From Macrotis lagotis (Eukaryota; Chordata; Mammalia; Peramelemorphia; Peramelidae), in assembly GCF_037893015.1 (NCBI RefSeq), contig NC_133658.1, positions 251,168,518 through 251,232,517 of the forward strand: a DNA stretch of 64,000 nt. Reading direction: 5' to 3'. This document shows, piece by piece, positions 10,821 to 20,567 of the stretch (position 1 is its first letter; every line of letters begins with the position of its first letter). A program made the position numbers and the translations under genes. The notes beneath the pieces are model-generated. The model did not search any database, was not told the DNA's origin, and was given only the letters and a program-made list of their open reading frames with translations.

Positions 10821-11242
10821 ATTCCAATAATTTTTAAATTATCTTTCCTAAATCTGTTTTCCATATCATTTGTTTTTTCAATGAGATGTTTCACATTTTC
10901 TTGTAATTTTTCATTCTTTTGGTTTTGAAGTACTGAGTCCTGATTTCTCATAAAATCAGCAATCTCCTTGAGTTCTATTCTTTGTCTGAAGGATTTGTTT
11001 TCCTCAGAGAGCTTTCTTAGCTCCTTTTCCATCTGGCCAATTCTGCTTTTTAAAGCATTCTTCTCCTCAATAACTTTTTGAACTGTTTTATCCATTTGAC
11101 CTATGCTGGTTTTTAACATGTTATTTTCTTCAGCATTTTTTTGGATCTTCTTGACTAAGCTGCTGACTTCATTTTCATGTTTTTCCTGCAACTCTCTCAT
11201 TTCTTTTCCCAATTTTTCCTCTATCTCCCTCACTTGATTTTC

Positions 11243-11410
11243 TTCTTTTTTTTTTTTTTGCAAGGCAATGGGGTTAAGTGGTTTGCCCGAGGCCACACAG
11301 CTAGGTAATTATTAAGTGTCTGAGACCAGATTTGAACCCAGGTACTCTTGACTCCAGGGCCGGTGCTTTATCGACTGCGCCACCTAGCTGCCCCCCCTAG
11401 CCGCCCCCCA
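11243..11410 (-). mobile_element. tRNA-derived SINE in HAL1-like copy A
   Basis: TSD ACTTGATTTTC at 11232-11242 and 11411-11421. The 5' head is doubled (CTAGCTGCCCCCC followed by CTAGCCGCCCCCC). Absent from copy B. Confidence 0.92.
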
Positions 11411-12359
11411 ACTTGATTTTCAAAATCTTTTTTGAGCTCTGTCATGGCCTGAGCCCAATTTCTGTTTTTCTTGGAGTCTTTAGATGTGGGAGCTTGTACC
11501 TCCTCATCTTCATATTGAATGTTTTGATCCTTCTTGGGATCACAGGCAAAGTATTTGTCAATGGTGTTCCTCTTTTTTCTCTGCTTACTCATTTTCCCAG
11601 CCTGAGCCTGGTTTGGGGGGGTGCTTCCTTAGCTTTTAGGACACTCCCATAAGGATCTCAGTGTGTGAGGCTCTGTCCTCCCTCCTGGTCTGTGAATGAC
11701 CATAAGTGCCCCCCTCTGCCACGGGACTGAGGTGGGGGGGCCCTGCTGTTCTATGGGGGGGCCTAGACTGCGATCAGGATCTGAATGTGGTCAGAACCCC
11801 AGAGTCCTTGTTCCAGGGGCAGAGGACAGAGCTCCGCAATTTCTCCCTTCACTCGCCTCCCTAGGCTCAATGGGCTAATGCCCTGGGGGCTCCTGCTTAT
11901 TGGCTCCACCTGCTTCTGGTTCCTGGATCTGGTTTTCTGCCACCATGCTGAGTGCTGTGTGCCCTGAGGGCTGGGCTTCACATGCTCGCTTTGGCAGAGG
12001 TTCCCCCCCCCTCCATTCCCTCAAGTTGTGCCTGATGCTCCCCGGGGTGTAAATCAGGAAACTGCCCCAGCTACTGTAAGCGAGGCTCCCAGTGCCCTAG
12101 AGCTGCCTCCAGGAGGCTGAAGTTCTTTCGCTCTGGCGGGCCACCCCTCCGACCCCATGTAGCAGAGCCTTTCTGCTCTTTTCCAAGTTACCTTGGGTTG
12201 GAGAATTGCCTCACTGGATCCCTCTGTGGGTTCTGTCTCTCAAAAATGTAGTTAGAGCCCTTAGTTTATAAGTTTTTCCTCCAGAGAAACTGAGAGAAGG
12301 TCCTCTCCTGTCACCATCTTCGCTCCCCCCCCCCCCAGGAAATGGTTTTTTAAAAAGGT

Positions 12360-12480
12360 GATTTCTTTTTGATTCTTGTGTAAATTAGATTTAAGTGAGG
12401 CAGAGTTACACCAAGTCACTGGTCCTACTCTCTCTTCCAGAGTCATCATAGTACAGTGGCAAGACAGAATCAAGACAACC
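12360..12480 (-). mobile_element. CAT-tailed SINE fragment (tentative)
   Basis: Contains TTAGATTTAAGTGAGGCAGA and CTTCCAGAGTCATCATAG, matching the middle of the antisense CAT-tailed SINE at 18560-18875. Short and diverged. Confidence 0.5.
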
Positions 12481-12703
12481 TGGTTTTGGTTCTAAATGCA
12501 GTGGATGATCTTCAAACTCTAAACATTCTAGAGCACCCACTGCTGCTACCTTTATGGCAGTTGGAAAGTTGCCCATTCTATCAGTGGAAATTTTCACATG
12601 TTTGGAGTAGACACCCCACTAATTCATTGATAGTTTGAGACCCCTTACTTATCTTCACCCTGGTTTAGCTCGTCTGTCAAGATGGTTAACATACCTCTAT
12701 TAC

Positions 12704-13390
12704 TTTTTTTAATTTTTAAATTTTTGGGGGGGATTTTATAATTTTCCCCCAATCTCACTTCCCTCTTCCTACCCCATCCCCCACCCCACAGAAGGCAGTT
12801 TCCATGGTCAAAATTGAATGTGTTGAGAGAGAAAGCATATCCTTAAGAAAAAAATAAAATATAAGAGATTGCAAAATTACGTAAGTTTTTTTTTTTTAAA
12901 TTAAAGACAATAGTCTTTGGTCTTTGTTTAAACTCCACAATTCTTTCTTTGGATACAGATGTATCACAGATACCCTAAAATTGTCCCTGATGAAGGGAGC
13001 AAGTCCATTAAGACTGATCATCAACCCCCATGTTGCTGTTAGGGTGTAAAAATGTTCTTCTGGTTCTGCTCATCTTGCTCAGCATCAGTTCATGCAAATC
13101 CTCCCAGGCTTCTCTAAATTCCCATCCCTTCTGGTTTCTAATAGAAGAGCAGTGTTAAGCCATTCCCTAATTGATGGACATTCACTTGATTTCCAATTGA
13201 GCTAAACAGGGCTGCTGTGAATATTTTCGTACAAGTGATGTTTTTACCCCTTTTCATGATCCCTTCAGGGTATAGACCTAGTAGTGGTATTACTGGATCA
13301 GAGCGTATGCACATTGTTATTTCCCTTTGGGCATAATTCAAAATTGCTCTCCAGAAAGCTTGGATGAGTTCACAGCTCCACCAACAATGT
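12704..13390 (-). mobile_element. 5'-truncated L1, 3' end
   Basis: Antisense copy covering the L1 3' UTR (CCCCAATCTCACTTCCC) and the last part of ORF2 (GCTGCTGTGAATATTTTCGT, the FIAALF region). Flanked by ACATACCTCT repeats at 12689-12698 and 13391-13400. Confidence 0.9.
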
Positions 13391-13399
13391 ACATACCTC

Positions 13400-13556
13400 T
13401 TTTATTTCCTACTTCTCTTGAATATAGATTGTTTATACATATTTATTTGTTGCTTCTTTCTCCCATTAGACTATGGACTCCTGGAGGACAATGACTGTCT
13501 TTTGCCTCTTTTTTGTAAACCCAGAACTTAGCATGGTTGACAGAAGGCTTGAAAAA
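13400..13556 (+). mobile_element. L2-like LINE 3' fragment
   Basis: Sense phrases ACTATGGACTCCTGGAGGAC and TTTTTTGTAAACCCAGAACT match the L2 3' end. The L1 at 12704-13390 lies immediately upstream. Confidence 0.65.
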
Positions 13557-13566
13557 CCACAGTGAG

Positions 13567-13734
13567 GGGCGGCTAGTTGGCGCAGTGGATAAAGCACCGG
13601 CCCTGGAGTCAGGAGTACCTGGGTTCAAATTCAGTCTCAGACACTAATAATTACCTAGCTGTGTGGCCTTGGGCAGGCCACTTAACCACATTTGCCTTGC
13701 AAAAACTAAAAACAAAACAAAACAAAAAAAAAAC
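13567..13734 (+). mobile_element. tRNA-derived SINE
   Basis: Full-length, TSD CCACAGTGAG at 13557-13566 and 13735-13744; tail contains repeated AAAAC units. Confidence 0.93.
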
Positions 13735-13744
13735 CCACAGTGAG

Positions 13745-13870
13745 TTGGCCAAGTGGATATAGCACTGGCCCTGGGTCAGGAGGTGAGTTCAAATGAAGCC
13801 TCAGATACTTACTAGCTGTTTGATCCTGGGCAAGTCACTTGACTCCATTGCCTCTTTTTAAAAATAGAAA
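13745..13870 (+). mobile_element. Older SINE, tRNA/MAR1-like
   Basis: Head GTGGATATAGCACTGGCCCTG and body TACTTACTAGCTGTTTGATCC differ from the young SINE consensus. It is probably an older relative. Confidence 0.7.
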
Positions 13871-13914
13871 AACTAAAGAGTGATACCAAAACCAGATTAA
13901 AATGTAATGGAAAA

Positions 13915-14066
13915 GGGCAGCTAGGTGGCGTGGTGGATAGAGCACTGGTCCTGGAGTCAGGAATACCTGAGTTCAAATCCGGCCTCAGACACTTAATAAT
14001 TGCCTAGCTGTGTGGCCTTGGGTAAGCCTGTTAACCCCATTTTCCTTGGAAAAAAAAACTATAAAA
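13915..14066 (+). mobile_element. tRNA-derived SINE
   Basis: Near full-length with the GATAGAGCACTGG variant of the A-box region and a TTGCCTAGCTG body variant; A-tail present. Confidence 0.92.
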
Positions 14067-14076
14067 AATGAAATGG

Positions 14077-14240
14077 GGGGCAGCTAGGTGGTGCAGTGGA
14101 TAGAGCACTGGCCTTGGAGTCAGGAGTACCTGAGTTCAAATCCGGCCTCAGACACTTAATAATTACCTAGCTGTGTGGCCTTGGGCAAGCCACTTAACCC
14201 CATTGCCTTGCAAAAATTAAAAATAAATAAATAAATAAAA
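14077..14240 (+). mobile_element. tRNA-derived SINE
   Basis: Near full-length with a (AAAT)n tail, about 10 bp downstream of the previous SINE and in the same orientation. Confidence 0.92.
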
Positions 14241-14339
14241 TGGGAAAATGTTTAATAAAATCAATAAAAATACAGTACAATGTAGATAATGCTGATTTGT
14301 GGTTTTCTAAGTCAATATGGAGTGTCCAAGGATCCCTTT

Positions 14340-14485
14340 CTATTTGAATTTAATAACACTTATCTAGGTGGGATGCATTCATTTTACAGATGGAGAAAAT
14401 GAGGCCCAAAGAAAGGTTGTGAGTTGCCTAAGGTAGTAAACAGGTAGTAAATTGCAAAGCTAGGATTTGAATCCAAGAAGTCCTC
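14340..14485 (-). mobile_element. CORE-SINE (MIR-type) fragment
   Basis: Antisense CORE phrases: TTTTACAGATGGAGAAAATGAGG and CAAAGCTAGGATTTGAATCC. No recognisable tail. Confidence 0.6.
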
Positions 14486-14794
14486 TGACTCATGATCTTT
14501 TCAATACCCTGGAACTTTCTCAGTTTTTCAGTGTTCTCAGATATAATTGGAGAACAAGTCCTTGTTCTGCTATTATACTTTTATATTTAATATTCAGCAG
14601 ACAGAACAAGTTTATGTTCTATTATCCTTTTATATATTTAACAATCAGCAGATTGTAAAGTGGATTAAAATGACAAAATATTGAGATGTAACTTTTATCC
14701 ATCTTCTGTAAACTTACTGGATACATCTTAGGGACATCTCTAGCATCAACAAAGGATGACCCATTTATTTATGTTGTTTAATGGTTTTAATTTC

Positions 14795-14967
14795 TTTTTT
14801 TTTAGGTGGGTTTTTTTTTTGTTTGTTTTTTGCAAGGCAAATAGATTTAAGTGGCTTGCCCAAGGCCACACAGCTAGGTAATTTTTAAGTGTCTGAGGCC
14901 GGATTTGAACTCAGGTACTCCTGACTCCAGGGCCAGTGCTCTATCCACTGCACCACCTAGCTGCCCC
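14795..14967 (-). mobile_element. tRNA-derived SINE
   Basis: Antisense, full-length, TSD AATGGTTTTAATTTC at 14780-14794 and 14968-14982. Confidence 0.95.
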
Positions 14968-15064
14968 AATGGTTTTAATTTCGTTAACTAGGTCTCTATA
15001 CTTTGAAAGTTTCCTGTTCCTTGTAGTTTGGAGATTATGAAGGTTTGGTATGAAAACATCAACT

Positions 15065-15235
15065 AAAAACACTTTTTTTGTGATTTTTAATTTAATTAAA
15101 TTTTTTCAATTACATGCAAAGGTAATTTATAACATTTATCTATTTGCAAGTTTGACTGCCACAATTTTTCTACCATCCTCCTTTCCCTCCACCTTTTCCA
15201 TGACAGTGAACAATCTGGTAAAAATTGTATTAGAT
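15065..15235 (-). mobile_element. L1 3' UTR fragment, second subfamily
   Basis: Antisense phrases TCAATTACATGCAAAGGTAA and CTACCATCCTCCTTTCCCTCC match the 3' UTR type also seen at 17050, 24315 and 53195. It differs from the G-rich-tail L1 type. Confidence 0.6.
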
Positions 15236-15345
15236 GGCCCAACTAGGTTGCAGTGGATAAGAATACAGGATCTGAGTTCAAATTCGACCTCAAACACTTA
15301 ATAATTACCTAGCTGTATGATCTTGAGCAAGCCACTTAACTCCAT
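15236..15345 (+). mobile_element. tRNA-derived SINE, diverged
   Basis: CTAGGTTGCAGTGGATAAGA, then ACTTAATAATTACCTAGCTG. The middle is partly deleted and the A-tail lost. Confidence 0.8.
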
Positions 15346-15382
15346 TAAGTTGTACATGGACAATCTTTTAAAGCATTATTTT

Positions 15383-15550
15383 TTATTTTTTTATTTTATT
15401 TTTTTACATTTTTGCAAGGCAAATGGGGTTAAAGTGGCTTGCCCAAGGCCACACAGCTAGGTAATTATTGAATGTCTGAGACTGGATTTGAACCCAGGTA
15501 CTCCTGACTGCAGGGTTGGTGCTTTATTCACTGTGCCACCTAGCCACCCC
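15383..15550 (-). mobile_element. tRNA-derived SINE
   Basis: Antisense, full-length, TSD TAAAGCATTATTTT at 15369-15382 and 15551-15564. With the preceding SINE it forms an inverted pair. Confidence 0.94.
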
Positions 15551-15564
15551 TAAAGCATTATTTT

Positions 15565-16825
15565 CAATAGTTGATGGATTACTGTTAGGACCAGCAGTTG
15601 TGAGTAACAATTTTGTTAATGGTACTCTGGATTCAAGGAGATTTTCCCCTGGATGGGATGTGTTTATTGGTATCATTGTTGTTATATTTTTTTCAGATTT
15701 AAATCCATGATCCCGTGCTCATCAGACTCCAGGGATGTAAGATGAACAATTTCACACAATCACCAGTCCTCGAAATTCTGTCATGTTCTATGCGCCCACC
15801 CTTCTTCCCAATTACTTCCAGGAGAGGGGCTGAGCACCGCTATCTTTGAGGTGATAATTTGCAGACGCTCCCTGGAACAATCCCCTCCTTTTAAGCGCTG
15901 CTAAAGTCCCATTGTGTTGCTTCGAGACCGAAACTGTGTGAGTGGCCCAGTTGCTCCCAGTGCAAAAATTTTAAGAGGTCAACACGGATACTTAAGCAGA
16001 CCCTGTAAGTCCCGAGTTAGAGATTCCTATCCTTTTCGAGACCAGAGAAGGAAAGGGAAGCCTTGCATTGAAGGTTGTTTTTTTGTTGTTTTTTTCCCCA
16101 TCTGCTCCGTGAGTCCTCAAAGATTGCAGCTGTGGTGTTCAGAGAGGGAAGGAGGCAAATCTTTCAACTCCACCCCCCCCCCCCGCCTCGCCGCCCCCCG
16201 AAGGGTTTAGCGCCAGTAAAACCAGCAGCAAAGAGATAGCGATGACAACTGCCTCCCTGCTCCGTAGAAAGGGAAGGAGCCTTGGATTTGGATCCAAGAA
16301 TGTGAATTGAAGACTTAACTAAGCTACTTGCTTCTTACGGACACGAAACAGATCACTTAAACTGTCTAAGCTCGTTTCTTCACCTGTAAAACCATGGCTG
16401 GGGGAGAGGAGGAGGAAGAAAGGGTCCCAGAGACTGTTGGATGAGATGAATCCCAAGGTTCCTTTTTCGTTCCAAGTCCTTTGCCCTTCAAAAAAAGAGA
16501 TGAAAGGCTTAGGAACTCCCCAAAGACTCTCACCACAGTGACAGGAGATCTTCCTCTTAGTTCCTTTAGAAGACAACGGGCACAAATCCCATTTTATAAG
16601 AGAAGGAATGAAAACTATTTGCGGGGTTGGGGGTGGGAGGTGGGGACTTTGTGGTGGGCGAGCCGGGCTTGTAAAAGGGAGGCCTGACTCTAGCCATCCG
16701 GAGGAGTTTGGCAGTGCCAGTTTTGCTGGGGGTGAAGCTTCTCAAAGAGGTGCCTGCTATCTTGCTGTGCCATGGCACAGGAACCCTTAGAGAGACTCTG
16801 GGTTTGTAAGCTTCAAGAAGTTCCA
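15565..16825. promoter_or_regulatory. Non-repetitive CpG-richer island, possible promoter or exon 1
   Basis: No repeat family is recognised here, unlike almost everywhere else. CpG dinucleotides are clearly more frequent at 15780-16720 than in the neighbourhood, with a local cluster at 16175-16215 next to a C-run. Short open frames exist on both strands (for example 15914-16210 plus, 16319-16585 minus) but none shows a domain. A promoter for an unseen gene or lncRNA is possible, and a methylated relic is equally possible. No TATA box or splice donor is compelling. Confidence 0.35.
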
Positions 16826-16942
16826 GTCACTCAGCTTTTATTAAGCACCTACTATGTACCAAGCTAGGATACGAAGAAAGGCCACAAACAAAAAACACAG
16901 TCCCTGCTCTCAAGGAAATCACAGTCTAATGGGGGGAGGACT

Positions 16943-16983
16943 ATATATATATATATCTATCTCTCTCTATATATATATATATA
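16943..16983. repeat. (TA)n/(TC)n microsatellite
   Basis: Alternating TA and TC dinucleotides, about 40 bp. Confidence 0.9.
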
Positions 16984-17049
16984 CAGGTTACATTAAGAGT
17001 AATCTCACAAAGAAGACACAAAGACTATAAGAATTGGGAAAGGCTTTTT

Positions 17050-17523
17050 TAAAAAATTGATATTTTATTTTATTTTTTCCACTTACAAGTTATGAAAGTT
17101 TTTCAACATTCATTGATCTGCATATTTATAAGTTACACAATTTTCTTTCACCCTCCCTCTCATTCCCCCTTTCCTAGAATAGTCTAATGAATGTTATACT
17201 TGTACATTTGTATTAAACATGTTTACATTCTAGTCATTTTATGTATGAGAAATTGGGACTAAGAGGAAAGAAAACCATGGAATAGGAAGGAAAAATATAA
17301 GAGAAATTTTTTAAAAGGTGAACAGTAGTGATCATTCAGATCCTATGATTTTTTTGGGTGTTTTTTTTTTGTCAGGATGTGGAGGGCATTGTCCTAGCAG
17401 GTCTCCCAGGATTGTTCAAGATCTCTGAAGTGCCGAAAGGAGCTGCATCCATCAAGGTTGATCAACTCACAATTTTTGTTAATGTGTACAATGTGTACAA
17501 TGTTCCCTGCTCCTTTCATTCTA
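17050..17523 (-). mobile_element. L1 3' end, second subfamily, inserted in L2
   Basis: Antisense, starts with T/A-rich tail and CTTACAAGTTATGAAAGTTT, then a C-rich stretch, and ends near AATGTGTACAATGTTCC. TSD GGAAAGGCTTTTT at 17037-17049 and 17524-17536. Confidence 0.85.
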
Positions 17524-17790
17524 GGAAAGGCTTTTTGCAGAACGTAAGACTTACCTGAGACATGAAGGAAGCCAGAGAAACCTCAGGGTAGAGATGACAA
17601 GGGAGAGAGATCCAAACAGAGGGGACAATCAGAGAAAAGGCTCCCAAACTGGTGAGATGATGGAGTGCCTTGTTGGAGAAACAATAAGAAGTATCCAATG
17701 TATCTAGATTGCAATGTATATGGACGGAAAAAAGTGTAAGAATTCTTGGGAGTGGGGAAAGTGTAAGATATGCATTAAACAATCAACCAA

Positions 17791-18225
17791 AGCTGTTTCT
17801 TCCCTAAACATTTTTCCTGATACCCAATCTCAAAGAATTTATTAGTAGATTGGGGGGATGTTAAAAAGGCAAACAAAAAAATGTTAATAACTGAACAAAA
17901 GCAAAATACAATAATAGATACAGTACTGTGGAAGAAGAGTAGTGGAAAGAGTCAGAACTTGGAATCTAATTCTACATTGCCATTAATTTCCTTCCTGGCC
18001 TCAATCTTAGGTCTTTCTCCTCTCTGAGTCTCCATTCTTTTTCCAATAAAGTGAGAAAAATTAAATGATGGAGGTTATGTGTTCTCCAACCCCATACAGT
18101 TTTGATATTTGACATTCCATCCATTCCTTCAACAAATATATGAAGCCAAGAGTGGTAAGGTGATTTGCCACAAATCACATAATTCATTAATGTCAAGGTC
18201 TCCAAGACCATCACTCTTTCAATTG
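17791..18225. other. Unassigned DNA
   Basis: No clear repeat or gene, apart from short CORE-like phrases near 18150-18200 that may belong to an old SINE. Confidence 0.4.
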
Positions 18226-18375
18226 GGTCATGCTATCTTCATTGTCCTTTCATTGGTGAGGCAACAAGGAGTAAGTGACTTCCCCAGGGTCACAAAGCTT
18301 GTGTCAAGTGTCTGTGGCTGAATTTGAATTCAAGTCTACCTGATTCCAGGGTCAGTGCTTTATCCAATGCAGAGG
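18226..18375 (-). mobile_element. MIR/CORE-type SINE
   Basis: Antisense: AGTGACTTCCCCAGGGTCAC, GAATTTGAATTCAAG and GTGCTTTATCCAATGC correspond to the CORE and tRNA-like head. Confidence 0.7.
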
Positions 18376-18559
18376 ACTTCACTGGACTCTGGGCCAACTC
18401 AGTCAATTCTTATTTGCCTCTCCAGGAGGAAGAAGAGCCAATAAGCTAACTTTGCCCTAAGCCATTTTTTAATTCAGCTTCAATTTTCTATCTGTCTTTT
18501 AATTTCACTTCGAGGGAAAGTGTCAAGATTAATGCAGTTCAGTTCCTCTAGATGCTAGG

Positions 18560-18875
18560 GAATAATGTTTGTCCTTCATTTTTGAAGAAGACCATGCAAT
18601 CAAGAAGATGATGCCATGACAAGCACATGAATTGGATTTGAGTGAGGGTGGGTGATGTGCTAAGTCATGAACCTCACTTTCTCCTCCAGAGTCATCTGGA
18701 TTCAGTAGTCAGATATGAATCAGGATGATGGAGATGGTCTTGGATGAGAGGCAATCAGGATTAAGTGACTTGCCCAAGATCACACAGTTAATAAGTGTCA
18801 GAGGTTAGATTTGAACTCCCATTCTCCTGATTCCAAGGCTAGTGCTTTATCTACTGTGCCACCTAGCTGGCCCTA
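18560..18875 (-). mobile_element. CAT-tailed SINE, near full-length
   Basis: Antisense. The 3' end is at the left (TTTGTCCTTCATTTTTGAAG, AGACCATG), then TCACTTTCTCCTCCAGAGTC, and the tRNA-like head at the right (ACTGTGCCACCTAGCTGGCC). The CAT tail itself is not retained. Confidence 0.85.
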
Positions 18876-19290
18876 TATACCTCTGTATGCACTGGTTAGC
18901 CCCATGGATAAACAACCATCTTCCTTTTATAGGTCAGATAGTCAAGTTGATGTTTAAAAAAAGTCCACAAGCTTAACACCCTCCTTCCCCTATTCTGGGG
19001 TCACAAAGAGACATTTTGAATTTTTCTTTTTTTTTTTGAATGAGTTGTTCCTAAAAAATTTATCACCAACTGACCAATCTTCTGGTATGAGCCACTCCAT
19101 ATTTAGCATACTTGGGTTGGTTCTTACTCTGTATCTCATATAGACTATACTTGGGTTGGTTCTTAGTAAATTGACATAGTCTAGGGCTGGGGCTGCATTT
19201 TTAAGCATGGTAGTTTATTTTCTACCGATAAAGATTTTGAAGACCTTTGCAACATAAGGGAGCAAGAAAGGACTTTGAAGAAATCACATT
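18876..19290. other. Unassigned DNA with a local direct repeat
   Basis: Contains TACTTGGGTTGGTTCTTA twice (about 19110 and 19149), a 39-bp-spaced direct repeat. No gene or repeat family recognised. Confidence 0.45.
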
Positions 19291-19317
19291 TGCACAGCTA
19301 GGTGGTGCAGTGGATAA

Positions 19318-19435
19318 AATTTTTTTTCTTCTATTTAGACACCATCACTCTGTCTATGGGATGGATAGTATTCTTTACCAAAGAATTGTCTTTGGATACA
19401 GTAGGGAAAAATTTTCTTAAGAAATGATACTGCAA
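19318..19435 (+). repeat. 118-bp segment, inverted copy of 23403-23523
   Basis: Reverse-complement match to 23403-23523 with about one substitution in 105 bp plus a T-run length change. At 23 kb the segment directly adjoins a SINE, and the same junction is preserved here. Confidence 0.9.
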
Positions 19436-19591
19436 GGGGCAGCTAGGTGGCATAGTGGATAAAGCACCTGCCCTGGAGTCAGGAGTACCTGGGTTCAAAT
19501 CTAGTCTCAGACACTTAATAATTACTTAGCTGTGTGGCCTTGGGCAAGCCACTTAACCCCATTTACCTTGCAAAAACCTAAAAAAAAAAAG
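19436..19591 (+). mobile_element. tRNA-derived SINE
   Basis: Full-length with A-tail. Joined to the 118-bp segment on its 5' side, as at 23245-23402 in the opposite orientation. Confidence 0.93.
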
Positions 19592-19684
19592 GTTCCTAAG
19601 ATGGTTTTTTTGTTTGTTTGTTTTTTACTTTTGCAAGCCACTTAACCCCATTTGCCTTGCAAAATAAAAAAAAAAGTCACATTG

Positions 19685-20185
19685 ATGGGATTATTCCTGA
19701 ATTGGTCAGACTATATGTTCCTTTGCCCCGAAGGACTCAAGTGACTATGACAGCTTACTAGAACTCAAGATCACCTCCATGCCATACTAAACCAACCATC
19801 AGAATAAAACCCTGTGAATATTGGCAGTTCAGGATAGTGAGAGAATACAAAAATTAGATAAGACATAGTTGCATACTTTCTTGGAAATTACAGTTGAAAA
19901 GAGGAATAAGACAAAAATGCAGATAATTGTAAATTCCCCATGCAGTTCTGACCTTCTGTGTTTTCCAGAGGAAGGCTCTTTTAGTACAAAGCATATGTAA
20001 CTCGTGACTCACTACCTATAGCCTTGAACAAGTTGCTTTATCTAATTTTGCTCAGTTTCCTCATTCATAAAACAAGCAGGAGGTAGGAGGCAGGCACATA
20101 GGAAGGATTGACCTTGCTATTCTCTAAGGTTTTATTTAGCTCTGATATTTTGTATTCTCTATCATTTGTTATAGATACCCTTTTT
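19685..20185. other. Unassigned DNA
   Basis: No gene or family recognised. An old CORE-type fragment follows at about 20190-20315. Confidence 0.4.
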
Positions 20186-20189
20186 TAGG

Positions 20190-20315
20190 GACCATAATTT
20201 ACAAACGAGGAAACTGAGACTAAAAATGTTTAAGTAACTTTACTTAAAAACTAGCAGAGCCTGCATCTAAATTCAAGTTTTGTGACTCCAAATTCAATGC
20301 CCTTTCCACTAGTGT
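20190..20315 (-). mobile_element. CORE-SINE (MIR-type) fragment
   Basis: Antisense: AAACGAGGAAACTGAGACTA, then AATGCCCTTTCCACTAG. Confidence 0.55.
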
Positions 20316-20567
20316 TTGACTGTCATCTTCTCTGAGCCTCCAGAATCTCTATGCTATAAATGAAGAAAAAGAGTGTTCCAAATAATTACTAATAAGAGAA
20401 CTATAAATTAGGACAATTTTGAGATATTTGGAACTATAGTCAAAATTTAGTCACTGAATTATCCCTACTCTTTAATCCAGTGATATCACATATATATATA
20501 TGTGTATATATATGCATATTTATATATCCCAAAGAAGAAAGGAACTCACACACTCATAAATATTCTT

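Larger units (their letters stand above)
10021..11592 (-). pseudogene. HAL1-like ORF1 (RNA-binding protein), copy A
   Basis: Encodes an L1 ORF1p-type protein of about 370 residues once insertions are discounted. It begins at the minus-strand ATG ending at 11592 (MSKQRKKRNTIDKYF). A heptad-rich coiled coil lies at 11240-10830 (IEEKLGKEMRELQEKHENEV). An RRM begins at about 10840 (FRKDNLKIIG). The C-terminal domain contains RMNYPARLNVL at about 10190. The family forms trimers that coat L1 RNA. Two SINEs, one L1 tail and several stops break it. The frame resumes correctly across the SINE at 11243-11410 when one TSD copy is ignored, so the host ORF was readable when that SINE landed. Confidence 0.85.
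8178..12336 (-). mobile_element. HAL1-like half-L1 element, copy A (with probable 3' transduction)
   Basis: On the minus strand the element opens with a G-run, then AGCGAAGATGGTGAC (YY1-like), at 12336-12310. A 5' leader of about 720 bp follows, then an L1-type ORF1 (11592 to 10021), and a long region lacking ORF2. Alignment by eye with the plus-strand copy at 35881-39237 holds from end to end. Younger insertions sit inside ORF1: SINEs at 10657-10820 and 11243-11410, and an L1 tail at 10513-10599. A 13-bp match AGGAAATGGTTTT flanks 8178-12336. If it is the TSD, the segment 8178-8697 was carried along as a 3' transduction. HAL1 elements are known ORF1-only L1 derivatives; the name is assigned by structure. 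Confidence 0.8.
16828..17790 (-). mobile_element. L2-like LINE 3' region, interrupted by an L1
   Basis: Antisense copy beginning TTATTAAGCACCTACTATGT, then CAGTCCCTGCTCTCAAGG and CACAGTCTAATGGGG. It resumes after the L1 insertion at 17524 with the ORF2 C-terminal region (CATGAAGGAAGCCAG, GTGCCTTGTTGGAG). A TA-rich microsatellite lies at 16943-16983. Confidence 0.75.
19291..19676 (+). mobile_element. Split tRNA-derived SINE
   Basis: The head (CAGCTAGGTGGTGCAGTGGA, 19296-19315) and the 3' end (GCAAGCCACTTAACCCC onward, 19633-19675) flank a foreign block at 19318-19590. Short flanks TCACATT occur at 19284-19290 and 19677-19683. About 100 bp of the SINE middle is missing. Confidence 0.7.
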
